A stretch of DNA of 64,000 bases from Gigaspora rosea. Its lineage: Eukaryota; Glomeromycota; Glomeromycetes; Diversisporales; Gigasporaceae. The stretch spans positions 1 through 64,000 of the forward strand of contig QKWP01000265.1 of the NCBI GenBank assembly GCA_003550325.1, given 5' to 3'. The translations under genes were made by a program, and so were the position numbers. Positions 44,004 to 55,000 of the stretch are shown here, in pieces; positions within the stretch are counted from its first letter, which is position 1, and every line of letters starts with the position of its first letter. The notes beneath the pieces were generated by a model, which had not been told where the DNA came from, did no database searches, and worked only from the letters and a program-made list of their open reading frames with translations.

Positions 44004-44519
44004 ATATGCTTCGCACCCATGTGATGTGCTTGTATATCGCACCCTAATTTGATTGGCTAAATTTGCAGATCATTATTTTTTTTAAAAAAAAAACAATTTT
44101 TGATAAAATTCTTTAGATTAAGAATTAGTCAATGAAATTTTAAGAAAAGTCTTAAAATGTTTTGCGCCTATATGCAAAATTTAGTGCTAAACAAGTTTAC
44201 TTAGTCGAACTGGAAAGATTGTCTTAATAAAATTTAGAGAAATCATCAAAAAACAAGTTAAAAAAAATGAAAAATTGCGAATATCTTTAAATTTTATTAA
44301 GATAACCTTTTTACTTCGACTAAGTAAACTTGTTCAGCACAAAATTTTGCATATAGGCGCAAAGAAATTTAAGAATTTTCTAGTAAACCTTCTATACTAA
44401 CCCTAACCTAAAAATTTTCACAATAATTTGTTTATTTTTTTAAAAATAACGATTTACAAATTTAGCCAATCAAATTAGGGTGCGATATATAAGCACATCG
44501 CAGGGTGCGAGATATGCAT
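44004..44519. mobile_element. Foldback element (about 515 bp)
   Basis: ATATGCTTCGCACCCATGTG, ATGTGCTTGTATATCGCACC and CTAATTTGATTGGCTAAATT on the left are mirrored on the right as AATTTAGCCAATCAAATTAG, GGTGCGATATATAAGCACAT and GGGTGCGAGATATGCAT. Inner blocks CGCCTATATGCAAAAT and AAGTTTACTTAGTCGA are mirrored too, so nearly the whole element is one hairpin with a small centre near 44,260. It is inserted inside the second copy of the 14.7-kb dispersed repeat. No clear duplication. Confidence 0.75.
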
Positions 44520-44579
44520 TTATTCTATTTACAAAATCAGATTTTGTGTTATCTGTGCAAATATTTTTTTAACTACAAA

Positions 44580-44825
44580 TCATTTTGTCATTACAACAAG
44601 CTATTCCAACTATTATCCCACATCATATTTGGGTAGGATGAAAGGATTGATATAACTAGAATGAAAGTCAGATTCACAAAAAAGACAAAATTAATTTACA
44701 TTGACTTCTATACTTACTAAAATACTACATGCTTGATTTTTGATCAAACATGTAAATGTAACCAGGCCTAATATATTCGAGACAAAAGCTGCCTCAATAC
44801 TTATGTATCAAACAGCTATTAATCT
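44580..44825. repeat. Second copy of the 14.7-15.3 kb dispersed repeat (distal part)
   Basis: GGTAGGATGAAAGGATTGAT and ATAACTAGAATGAAAGTCAG, then ACATGCTTGATTTTTGATC and ATTCGAGACAAAAGCTGCCT correspond in order to 14,985-15,260. CpG positions in the 15-kb copy are mostly TG/CA here. Confidence 0.55.
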
Positions 44826-45177
44826 GATTTTGTAAATAAAACTAAGTGTATAATATAAAAATTTAGGGTTTAGAGTTTTAATTTTAGAGACTATAGGATT
44901 TATTTTTTGTAAAATTTTATTCCGGTTAGGGCACTGACATATATTAAGTAATATTTTAGAGAGTGGAAGAGTCAAGAAAAATCTTATCTTAGTTAAATTT
45001 GATTGGCTAAAATTCTATTTATAGATCTTACCTGGGGGTGGGGGTAAGCCCCTATAGTAAATAGATATTATGTAATAAATGTTAGTGCCCTTATTTACTA
45101 TATCTTTTCTTAATTCCTCGTTTTGCTTCAGTAAGCAATTTTGTTTGCTTAGTTTGGCTAAAAAAACTCATTTTTTG

Positions 45178-45375
45178 TGACAGATCATAATAAAATTCAG
45201 ATTAAAATGAAATGATAGTATAAAATCTTGAAAACTAAATTTTTTTGGTATACATTTTTTAGGGTTAGAGTTAGATTTAAAAAAAAAACTTATAATAAAC
45301 AAGTATTAATAGGTTTTAGAAGGCTAACAGATTAAGTATAGAATATAGATTTCATTTTAAATTATGATCTGTGAC
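45178..45375. mobile_element. TIR element, second copy of the 39,179 family
   Basis: GTGACAGATCATAATAAAAT and …TTTAAATTATGATCTGTGAC are inverted ends. Interior blocks (CTTATAATAAACAAGTATTA, GGTTTTAGAAGGCTAACAG) are the complement of 39,205-39,290, so the two copies face each other 6 kb apart. Flanks ATTTTTTG / ATTTCTTA agree only partly. Confidence 0.7.
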
Positions 45376-45379
45376 ATTT

Positions 45380-46283
45380 CTTATATGTATAGTAACTTTT
45401 AAGTTATTATTTTTATTTGCCAACTTTCTATTTTCTTGTTTTCTGCATTTGAGAAGTTGGTTTTATTGGCTAATATTTCGTTGGCATCTTTCAGTTTCCA
45501 GCTAGATTTTTATTTTTATCTTCTAGTTCAGTTACGATTTAAATATTATTTTGCAGATTTTCTGTAAATATTTTAAAGCTTTAGCTAATTCAATAGTATT
45601 ATATAAAAATTGGGCCGGACCAAGTAAATTAACATACCTTAATAATCAAAAACCCAAACCAGATAGAAAAATTGATGGAGACCCATACCTATTTCTAGGA
45701 ATAGTCAAAGTCTGCACTCTTCGGTTGACTATTTTCTCTTTAGGAGTTTGTATTACTTGTATAAATAAGTGGATTAATGTAGTATTTTGTGCTTGAAGCA
45801 TATATGTTATGCTTTTATTATTTTTGATACAAATGTAAACACCAAATTTAAAGTTACACTTTTGATATTATAAATATTTGATGCATCAAAATGAAACTTA
45901 TGTATCATCTTATCTAAACATATAATATCTGTTGCTATGCTCCAGATATAGTAATTACTGAATTCAAAATAGGTTGGGAGTTATGTAATTGTATTTAATA
46001 CAAAATAAACTATTAAATTTAAATTTTGATTATTTAATAAGAAACTATATTTACCATATTTCTGTGGCATGTGTACCTGGAGCATTTCTCTAATTTATGC
46101 TATGTACTCAGATACTTATATGGGGGGATATATCATATGAATTTTCTATGTTTTAATGGTTTACTAAAATATATATATATACATATTCCTGGGTATAAAT
46201 AGTGTATAAATCAAGACTTTGCATCCAAAATTGCTGCAAAAATATAGTAATAAGAATTTCTTAAAAATCAATTTTTAATAAAA
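45380..46283. other. No gene seen
   Basis: AT-rich. An 81-codon plus-strand frame (45,551-45,796) has no recognisable domain. Confidence 0.4.
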
Positions 46284-46412
46284 ACCCCTATATAGTCACT
46301 TTTTAGATTTGTAATATAATTGTGACTATATAGAGATAATCTTTATTTTAGGCACACCTCTTTATAATTACAGTTTTTGTATCCTGAAGGTGTGATTATA
46401 GAGGGGGTTGAC
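46284..46412. mobile_element. pogo-like MITE (about 130 bp)
   Basis: CCCCTATATAGTCACTTTTT near the left end and GTGATTATAGAGGGGGTTGA plus CTG at the right end are inverted, with CTATATAG and ACCTCTTTATAAT repeats between. The right terminus GGTTGACTG|TA is a pogo-type end; the left terminus lacks the outer CAGT. TSD probably TA. Confidence 0.55.
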
Positions 46413-46885
46413 TGTATATACACTCTGTATAAAATAGAAATACTCTAAATTTTATTATTAAATTTAGTAAATAAATTACTATATATAGTAAATATTTAAT
46501 TTATAATCAAATTACTTCAAATTATTATAAATAAAATTTATTTATATAAATTATGATTATATAAATATAGTTTATTTATTATTTTGATTATATTCGCACC
46601 TCGATATAGTTTACTATTGATATAAAGATATTTTTAAAACTAATAAAAAAATTAATTTTTTTAATATTAAAAATTTGTTGTTATAATTTAAGGCCGTTAT
46701 TTTATGGTGACCCCATGATCAACCAATCAAAATTAATTATGTGCAGTCATAGCATTAGTACCTGCATGATCCCATAAAATTTGATCTCAGAAAATCAACT
46801 GGTTCAGGTCTCGCAAAGCCAATATGCATACTTTATTAAAATATTAATTTATTAAACACAATATTATAACATCATAAAAAAAAAA

Positions 46886-46946
46886 TCTTCACACGATACA
46901 ATTCGTGTTATATAAAAAAATCTTTACGCGATACAATTTGTGTTAT
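46886..46946. repeat. Direct repeat of about 27 bp, two copies
   Basis: ATCTTCACACGATACAATTC followed by GTGTTAT, then ATCTTTACGCGATACAATTT followed by GTGTTAT, separated by A runs. Confidence 0.65.
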
Positions 46947-47127
46947 GAAAAAAAAATCAAAAACTAAAGTATTTTGCAATAACCACTACAAACTTCCACC
47001 CTACTTAAAAAAAGCACACCAAAAGCTCAACGAAAACATACCCGTGAAGGCTCCAAAAGTAACGACAACAACACCAACAAACTTCCACAAATGACGTCAA
47101 CGAAATAGCAAAGTTCAACAATCACTA

Positions 47128-47900
47128 ACGACGGTACCAAAAGACGAAGCCCGAACCTATTATTCTAGCAAAAAAAAAATAAGCCAAAAAAAAAAAAAAA
47201 AAAAAAAATGTATCCATATGAAAACACAGACAAGACTTACCATGCTGAAATCACAAACCCAAACCAACCGAAATGACTAAGCTCGAACCTATTCTAGCAA
47301 AGAAAAAATAAGAGAAAAAACAAAAAAAAAGAAAAAAACGTATCTACGCGAAAACACAGACAAGACTTACCATGCCGAATCACAAACTCAAAACAAAATC
47401 AACGACGGCACCGAAATAACAAGCCCGAACCTATTAAAAAAAAAGCAAGAGAAAAAAAAAGAAAAAAAACATATTCACGCGAAATACAGACAAGTCTTAC
47501 TATGCTGAAATCAAACCCAAAACAAACAAAGCAATTACCAATGACGGCACTGAAACAACAAAGCCCGAACCTATTATTCTAGCAAAAAAAAACAAGCCAA
47601 GAGAAAAAAAAAGGAAAAAAACCATATCTATATAAAAACATAGCCAAGACTTACCATGCTGAAATCGCAGACCCAAAACAACTAAACAAATCACCAACGA
47701 CACGACAGCACCGAAATAACGAAGCCCAAACCTATTAAAAAAAAATAAGCCAAGAAAAAAAAAAACAAAAAAAAAGGAAAAAAATGCAAAAAAAAACACC
47801 AAGACTTATTTACCAATAAGAACGTCAAAGACAAAACGGCAAAAGTTGAAATACCATTTAAGCACTGAAATGTCGAAGCCCAAAATCACTATATATATAC
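47128..47900 (-). repeat. Purine-rich tandem array with repeated splice-like signals
   Basis: Five to six units of about 130-160 bp. On the plus strand each has GACAAGACTTACCATGCTGA, an AACGACGGCACCGAAAT-like part, GAAGCCCGAACCTATT and a long A/G tract. On the minus strand the same order reads: a long pyrimidine tract ending CTAG or AATAG, then GTTCGGGCTT and 50-80 further bases, then CAGCATG followed by GTAAGTCTTG. A donor-like GTAAGT and an acceptor-like pyrimidine-AG thus recur in every unit, about 75 bases apart across the tract. The segments between acceptor and donor differ in length (about 77, 70, 60, 48) and keep no common frame, so a protein is not supported. A 100-codon frame with phenylalanine runs here is the pyrimidine tract read through. 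Confidence 0.65.
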
Positions 47901-48420
47901 GACAGTACTGAAATGATTAGTCAAGTAGTGTTCAAGTCGAGAAAATAAAAATAAGAAAAAAATTACTGAAACAAACCAACCATCACTGCCGAAATGACGA
48001 AAGCCTAGCATCTACAAACTCTATAAACGATGAACCAAAGCTTAGAACTGCCCAACGTTTTGAGTACAATGGTACTGGATGGTTTACGTGCTCTTTTGTA
48101 AATATCATTATTACCATTCTTAATCGTTTCAACTTTTATATGCCATCCAACCAGGTTTCGAATATACAGATCCAAATCTTTCTTTACCAATTTGAAGTCA
48201 CCACAAACGATAGCGCTGAAATGACGAAAGTCTTTGTAAATTACGACACCTATGGCGGCTCTACTAACTCGAAGAACAAAAGTGTTAGAAAAAAAATAAA
48301 CGAAAAAAAAACAATGAAAAAAAAACTAACGAGAAAAAAGCCCACAACAAAAGCAAAGCAGATCAGATTAGATCAGATCAAAAAAAACCTTAATTAGATT
48401 GGATTAAGGGGGCAATTGAC
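47901..48420 (-). other. Flank of the array, uncertain coding remnant
   Basis: On the minus strand a 61-codon frame (48,005-48,190; WHIKVETIKNGNNDIYKR…) has mixed, protein-like composition but no recognised domain. Around it GGCTTTCGTCATTTCGGC and GACTTTCGTCATTTCAGC blocks resemble the repeated segments of the array, so this may be its least decayed end. The plus-strand Lys-rich frame over 48,140-48,397 is taken as a composition artefact. GATCAGATTAGATCAGATC lies near 48,361. Confidence 0.35.
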
Positions 48421-48424
48421 CCCT

Positions 48425-49030
48425 AATCCGGAACTGGAATCGCATAGTGACGGCTCGCTATTTTATTTTTGTCATAATTTAATATTAAAAAAACAACATT
48501 GTTAAATCACACTACTGGTGTTCAACACTACTATCATTTTATTATGAGCTGCAGTATAACATGAAAATTAGGTGTAATGCAAATTTTTTTAAAAAAATGA
48601 CTATAATGCAAATATTTATTTATGAATCATCTTTGAAGCTCTAACAAAAAAATTTCTCATGAAAGTTTGGTATAACCTATGCCTTTATTCTATCACAGGC
48701 CTTGATCCTAACCCTATTATTAATCAAAATTTAGTTTTTGTTTTTATTTTGATTAACATGTTATATAAATTTCTTAATACTAGTATTGAATACCACAAGT
48801 GCAATATATAGTTTTTGTTAAAAAAATTAAAAATTTTTATTAGTTATAAAAATATCTTCATATTAGTAGTATAACTATATTAAGGTGTAATTATATATAA
48901 TTTTTTTATTATATGATACATATAACCTAGAATCAGTAACATATAATCTAGGTATATATATAGATTAAAATTGTTTATAATTTATAATATATATATATTT
49001 AAAAATATCTCTTTGTAAATTGATAGTATC
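48425..49030. other. No gene seen
   Basis: AT-rich; nothing supported on either strand. Confidence 0.4.
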
Positions 49031-49659
49031 CCTTAGATTGTAACACAGGCAAATTTGCCTGCGTATTTTAAAATTTTTAATAAAATTTTAAATATTGATT
49101 TTAGCAACATCTTTTCTAAGTAAAAAATATTCTTTAAGTTTTGTTTTAGTAACTTTGTTATAAAATTTTTTTAAAATCATTAGAAAACTTTAATATAATA
49201 AATGTTTAAAGTTTTTGTATTGGCATTTTTACTATTAAAATTTTTCTTTAGATTTTTTCAAATTTTATATGTTCCCATCTATAAAAAAAATCTTTACTTC
49301 TAATACAAGTCTTAATTTTTACAAGTAAATCATTAAAGTTGCAATAATGAAAGTTGTCATCCTTTATATAAACTACAATATTGTCTTAAGAACTATAGTT
49401 CTAAAACTAAAACTAAATAAGATCGCAGAAAAATTGTAATAAAATTTTTTAAAAAAATTTTTTCTTAAAATTATCTATATGTAACTATAATTTATTTTCT
49501 TATAATATAAAAACTAATTTTGCAAAAAAGTAATACTTATTTTCAAATATAATTGTACAAAGTTGTATTTAATTATTTTAGTATTTTAAAAAAGTAAATC
49601 AGAGCTAAAAAAGTGCAAAAATGCAGGCAAATTTGCCTGTGTTCTACTACAATCTAAGG
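49031..49659. mobile_element. TIR element (about 630 bp)
   Basis: CCTTAGATTGTAACACAGGC on the left and CTGTGTTCTACTACAATCTA plus AGG on the right are inverted ends, and each contains the perfect palindrome GGCAAATTTGCC just inside. The interior is AT-rich without ORF. No clear duplication. Confidence 0.65.
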
Positions 49660-49664
49660 AATAG

Positions 49665-50046
49665 AACCAGTACTACAATATTATGAAGAAATTTTTTATT
49701 TAAACATATTAATTTCACATTTATTTACAGTTAAAGTTGTTATATTTTAATATTAATACCAAAATTTGGCCACTATATTTAACATAGTAATTTACCAAGC
49801 ATGTATGCATATTACAATGAGTTAAACCTCTGGTTATATATGATGTATGTACATAATTGATCTTTTCTAATATTTGCTTGTTCATATGATAATTAAATCT
49901 AAAAAACTATCATCTAGATTACTTCGATAAAATATGGTAGGTTAAAAGTAATTTATTGTATCAGAAATATATATAGATAATTAACAGGGCATCAGAAAAC
50001 AAGATTTTTGGTGCTTTTTTTGGGTTAGCAGTTAAGATCAAAGGTT
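49665..50046. other. No gene seen
   Basis: AT-rich spacer between a TIR element and the 50-kb coding relic. Confidence 0.4.
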
Positions 50047-50477
50047 AATCAACTTTAACGAGTTTACACTATCCTATTGATTATTTTAGTGAATTAGAAG
50101 TGCAGAAAACAGATTTTGATGGGTTGTTATTCAATAATTTTTTACAAAAAATTGAAGATGATTATATGAATTGTGGTTCACAACTAAGAATGGCATTTGA
50201 TAAGTTTGTTGAATGATACAAAGCTGCCAAATTACAATTAATTGGACTAGTAACTACCTTTCTTTATGATCATAAATATAATCTAGATCCTTTAGTATAT
50301 ATTAAAAGTGGTGCAATGATTAAAGTTCAATCTGAATTTGTAAAGCGAAGAAAATCAAATGTTAAACAAAGAGATAAAGAAAATGATTCTCAAGAAATTC
50401 CCAAACACAAAGTGCGAAGAACAAATAAACCTAGGCATAGTTTATGCAAAAATGTGTCAAATAATACTTTGAATTAA
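50047..50477 (+). pseudogene. C-terminal fragment of a transposase-type protein (tentative)
   Basis: One plus-strand frame reads LTSLHYPIDYFSELEVQKTD onward for about 140 codons with a single internal TGA near 50,216 (before YKAAKLQLIGLVTTFLYDHK) and a TAA at 50,475-50,477. The tail YIKSGAMIKVQSEFVKRRKS, then KENDSQEIPKHKVRRTNKPR and HSLCKNVSNN, resembles the C-terminal tails of SWIM-finger/MULE-like proteins abundant in Glomeromycotina: an IKVQ-x-E-x-VKRRK block, a KEN…IP block and a basic H-x-L-x-KNV end. That likeness is from memory of the family style and is not proven. No start and no catalytic region are present. Confidence 0.5.
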
Positions 50478-50479
50478 TT

Positions 50480-51680
50480 CTGAAATAGTTAATTCCCATA
50501 TATGTAATTCAGGGATAATAAGCAGAAATAAAGAGATTTAATATAAGCTTAAATTTATAAGCGTGAACTTAAATAATTTGTTTTTGTGAAACTAAAAAAA
50601 AATTATAATAATAATTTGGTTAATATTAACTTGACAGCATTTTATATAAAAATTAATAGCACATGTTAAATTGTAAATATGGTAAATGTTAATATATAAG
50701 AACATGAGAATCATTTAGCATTATTAGCAAAATTACATTATAATTTCGTTTTATTGATTTATTGAATGAAATGTAATTTATAAGGTAGTGATTCTATAAA
50801 TTTAAGAATTTTTAAAATTAGAAATTCATGCGAAATTCATAATTCTAAAATTTTGCAGGATAAAAATACCAATTATACAATATATATTGAATTTGGGACC
50901 ATTTAAAAGAAAGTTGAAATATTTTAGTAGTTTTTACAAGGCCATATTTTCACCAGAAGTTTTGAGAATGATATTCATTTAAGCTGCTAATATTATGCTA
51001 TGAAGTTATTATGATGAAAATATCAACTAAATAAGACATTTTGATAAATTCTATTCGAAATTAACATTGTGGTGAAGATCTGTAATACTGTAAAGAATTT
51101 GTATTTAAGATTTCAGATCGATACGTTGAATTTGCTAAACATGTAAAAAAATTTACTAACATTTTTAATAATTGAAATTTAAAAAAGGTTCATCACATTA
51201 TAATATATACGATAAGTGCAAACGATAAAGTCAACCTTTATTAAGTATAAAGCAAACAGTTTTGTGAGGGCGAATGCTACTATAGTTATATAATTGTAGA
51301 TAAGTTGCTATTAAAATTTTTATTTTGTATGTTATTTCGAAAGTTCATTTATTATCTATTTGTACTATATACTTATGACATGCAAATGGTTATACCACAT
51401 ATCACATTATACTGATCGACCTAACTTGGCACAGAAGTCGGGGTGCTATTTCAAAATATCAAATTTTCAAAATATTACGAAAGTAATTTTAAAATAGTTC
51501 AAAATATGTTATGAAATATTTCAAACCCTTTCAAAATATTTTGGGACTAGGAAACCAAGCTGGATCAGTAGATCTGTAACCTGGATTGTACATTAGACTA
51601 ATTTTTCGAAATAGTTCAAAATAGTTCAATGATGTTCAAATTCTGTACTACAAGATCAGATTAGATCTTTTGTTTATAAT
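50480..51680. other. No gene; TTCAAAATA-rich block near 51.45-51.63 kb
   Basis: AT-rich. 51,440-51,630 has many copies of TTTCAAAATA / ATAGTTCAAAATA. Otherwise unassigned. Confidence 0.4.
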
Positions 51681-52010
51681 TAGACCTTCTATTTTGTTTT
51701 TTTTCACTTTTTTGTTTTTCATTTTTTGTTTTTGTTTGTTTTTTTTCATTTTTATTTATTTATTTTTAATTTTTTTATTTTATTTTATTTTTTTTTTTAA
51801 AGAGAGGTCTTTCTTCTATATCTTTTATTAATAGTTATTATTCACTTAGAGTTACAAATGTATAATTACTATTATAGGGAGATAGGGGCAAGAGCTAGTT
51901 TACTCTCGACTAATTCTTTGCTAGATTGGTCGAAGACCTCTAGTCTGTGATGAGTTTAGCCAGCGATGTACAATCTAAATGAACAAATTTTCGTATTTTG
52001 TTTTCTAATA

Positions 52011-55000
52011 CTATTTTATTAATAGGGGTGTTTTTGTCATAGTTGGTGGGTCAATCTTCGGTGGATTTGGGAATGCTTCGGAATGTCTTGAGGCTTTTGA
52101 TAGAATCCAATATTCTTTATGAAGTGTTTTTATTATTTCGTGATGGAGAAGGGAGGTGTATTTATTTTGCTTGTATTTTGAGCTAGTAGGGAAAAGGGTG
52201 GAGTTGATGATTAAACCAAAAGGCATTTTTTTCTGTATATGTAAGAATGTGAAGGATCTGATGAATCTATCGGGGTCTTCTAGTGGTGATTCTGTTTCAG
52301 TCGCCACTCTCTGTAAAGTTCGACGTAGTTCCCTCTGCCATATTAGGTGATTAGATACGCAGAAAAATATGTGTACGATGTCCTCCGGTTCCGCATAGCA
52401 GCGTAGGCACAAATAATTTGGGTTTTTGGTTGGATTGTGATAGTGTAAAAGTAAGTGGGTTGGTAGTTCCTCTGCGATCATTTTTACTTTAAAGTTCTTT
52501 ATTTGTGATAGAGATGGGTGCGTATATAAGGCAGCTGGCTTATCAGCAAAGGAGATATATTTTAGGACATGGTCCCACTGTATATTTCCCATGTATGATT
52601 CCTATAGGTGAATTCGTTGTTGGTTGTACCATTGAAGTAAGTTGGTAATCCTGCTGGTATTTTTCAAAATGGATTTTGTCTATGAAATACACAGAATGAT
52701 TAGTAGTTCCATGGTGAAGGCGTTATAGGTAAAATGTTTAGGATTAATGTCCAAGTTATGTACAATTGATGGTTTTTGTATTTTGAGCTCTGAGTCAAAT
52801 TTTAAAATGATTTTTCAGTCCCACATAATTCCTCTAAGTATTTTGAGGAGACTAGGATAGTCTTCTTTGTCTAGTTAATCAAGTTTGTAATGTTCTAATT
52901 CGATTGTTCTTTGAAGTGTCTCGATTGTTTGTTTGTAGTTTGTAATGATTTGTATATCGGTGTTGTTTGACACAGTTGAAAATAGAAATGTTATCATTGA
53001 TAGAGATGAGTGTAGGCGTGATGGCCACATCCTATTGGTACAGCCAAGCATTTCTTCCTTTGTTGACAATTTTGCTGCTGCGAAGTAGGAGGGGTATGTT
53101 GTGGATCCGATCACATGATTTTCTTTTATTGTTGATAAATGTATTGTGAGATTCCGTTTTTTGAAATTATTTTTTATTAGTGCTTCCCAGACTTCCACCG
53201 GAGGGTTGACAAAAGCTGACAATGGTCTTGGCAGAAGGATTGAAATTTCCACGTCCGGTTCCTTCCGTGGTTGAAATCTGTTGTTTAATGCGGCGTATAT
53301 ATCAGATATTTTTCCGTGGACTATTCGCCTACTATCTACTTGCAGACTATATGCTCTATCTTTTAGGAGAAAGTAGCAATATTCTTCTGCTAATAATTTA
53401 TCTTTCAAGGCACAACCTGAGCAAGGCTCAAGTTTGTTGTTTGTGGTGATTCTATAGTGTTTTGCTTTAGGGTATTGCTGAGAGTAACTAGTTATTTTTG
53501 CAATTTCTTCGTCCTTTGTTATTACCCAGTTCTTTCTCTTTTTGTAGATCCAAGGTGTTAAGGTAAAGGGGTTCGGAGTAATTAGTGTAGTTGTGGGGTT
53601 TGCATTTCCACTCATTATCTCTTGCATTGTATATAACCAATTTGGGAGGCGGCCTCTAGGAATTCTCTGTATATTGTGGTGGATTTCTGTTCAAGATAGA
53701 AAGTTTTGGTTTTTTAGATCTAGTAGTTGTTCGATACAATAGATACCGTGTCGGTTCATTTTTTCTTTTAGGAAGTGTCTTTTGGGGTGGTCCATTATAA
53801 CTTAGTCGATCGAGGTACCCTTTAATCGATTAGTAAGTATGGGCCATTGATTGAGTGGTTTGTCCCAGGAGAACTCAAAGGATAGGCCGGTGATAATCGA
53901 TTGTGCAGTATGTGTAAGGTTTTGTCTGTGTGGAAATAATGGTATGTGGCTTAGTATGGATTTTTCATTGTTCGCAGCTTCTTGTAATTGTTGTATTCTC
54001 ATTTTCAAAAAGGATTTGTCGAAGTCTTTGTGGTTTAGGTTTTTTGTCAGAAGTGAAGTAAGTGCATTATTATGGACTTGTAGTAGGTTGTCCAAACCAT
54101 AGATCTCAGGATTGTGTAGAAAAGAGTTCGGGATTCCTCTTGCAAGTCCTCCTTTTTGTTTGACTATGCTAATACATATTCTGTTAATTTTCTTAATTTG
54201 TGAGGGTTTTAGATATGCAGAGTGCAAGCGATACTGCAGTCGAGGGAATATGACCCTATTGATGATGTATATTGCCTGCTTTTCCGTTATCTTTGCTAGT
54301 TGGAGTTTTTTTAGGTTTGTCTGCATTTCTGCAAGTATTAAGCGCTGAACCGGATATAGTGAATTACCCACTGTGAACTAGGCTCCAAGGTATTTTATTG
54401 GTGTATCGTTTTTTGAAGCATAGATTGTTGAGTTGTCAAATTCAATTGTGGGAGTTTTTTCTTTTTTGGTATTTGTGAGGAGGTATGACTTGGATGGGTT
54501 TACTCTTATGTTGTTGTATTTATAAAATGTGGTCGCTAACGAAATTATGTTGGTTAAAGTAGTTTTGTCATGCGCCAGCCAGAGCGAGTCATTCATGTAA
54601 GCCATTACTAGCATACATATTTGATGTGGTGGGTTGGTAGGTATGCTTCCTGTGTAGCCTTGAAAAGAGCGCTGGATTCATGAAATCAGGTAGTCGTAGT
54701 AGATTTTCCAGAGGAGAGGGGAGAACGTCTCTTCTTGGTCAATTCCATCTTCTACCTCGTATGGCTTTGTTAGACCTAGGTCTGTAATTACTCTGTTTTT
54801 TCTGTTGGTTAGCAGGTGTATGAGTAGATTTATTATCTTTTCCAGTATTTTTATCCTTTTAAGTGCTTTTCCTAGAGTAGGAACGTGTACAGTATCGAAT
54901 GCTTTCGACATATCCTGGGCAAGTGCCCAAATTTCTTTATCCTCGGTTCGGGTATCTTCTAGAATGTGAGTGAGATTTGATAGTAGTTGGGAGGTTGATT

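Noticed and set aside
35469..46413. An 11-kb pogo element between ACAGTCAACCTCC (35,469) and GGTTGACTGTA (46,413)
   Set aside because: The right end pairs better with its own near left end at 46,284, and the span holds many unrelated insertions; the distant pairing is probably chance between relatives.
47500..47802. 100-codon Phe-rich minus-strand frame as a membrane protein
   Set aside because: The hydrophobic runs are the pyrimidine tracts of the tandem array read through; neighbouring units do not keep the frame.
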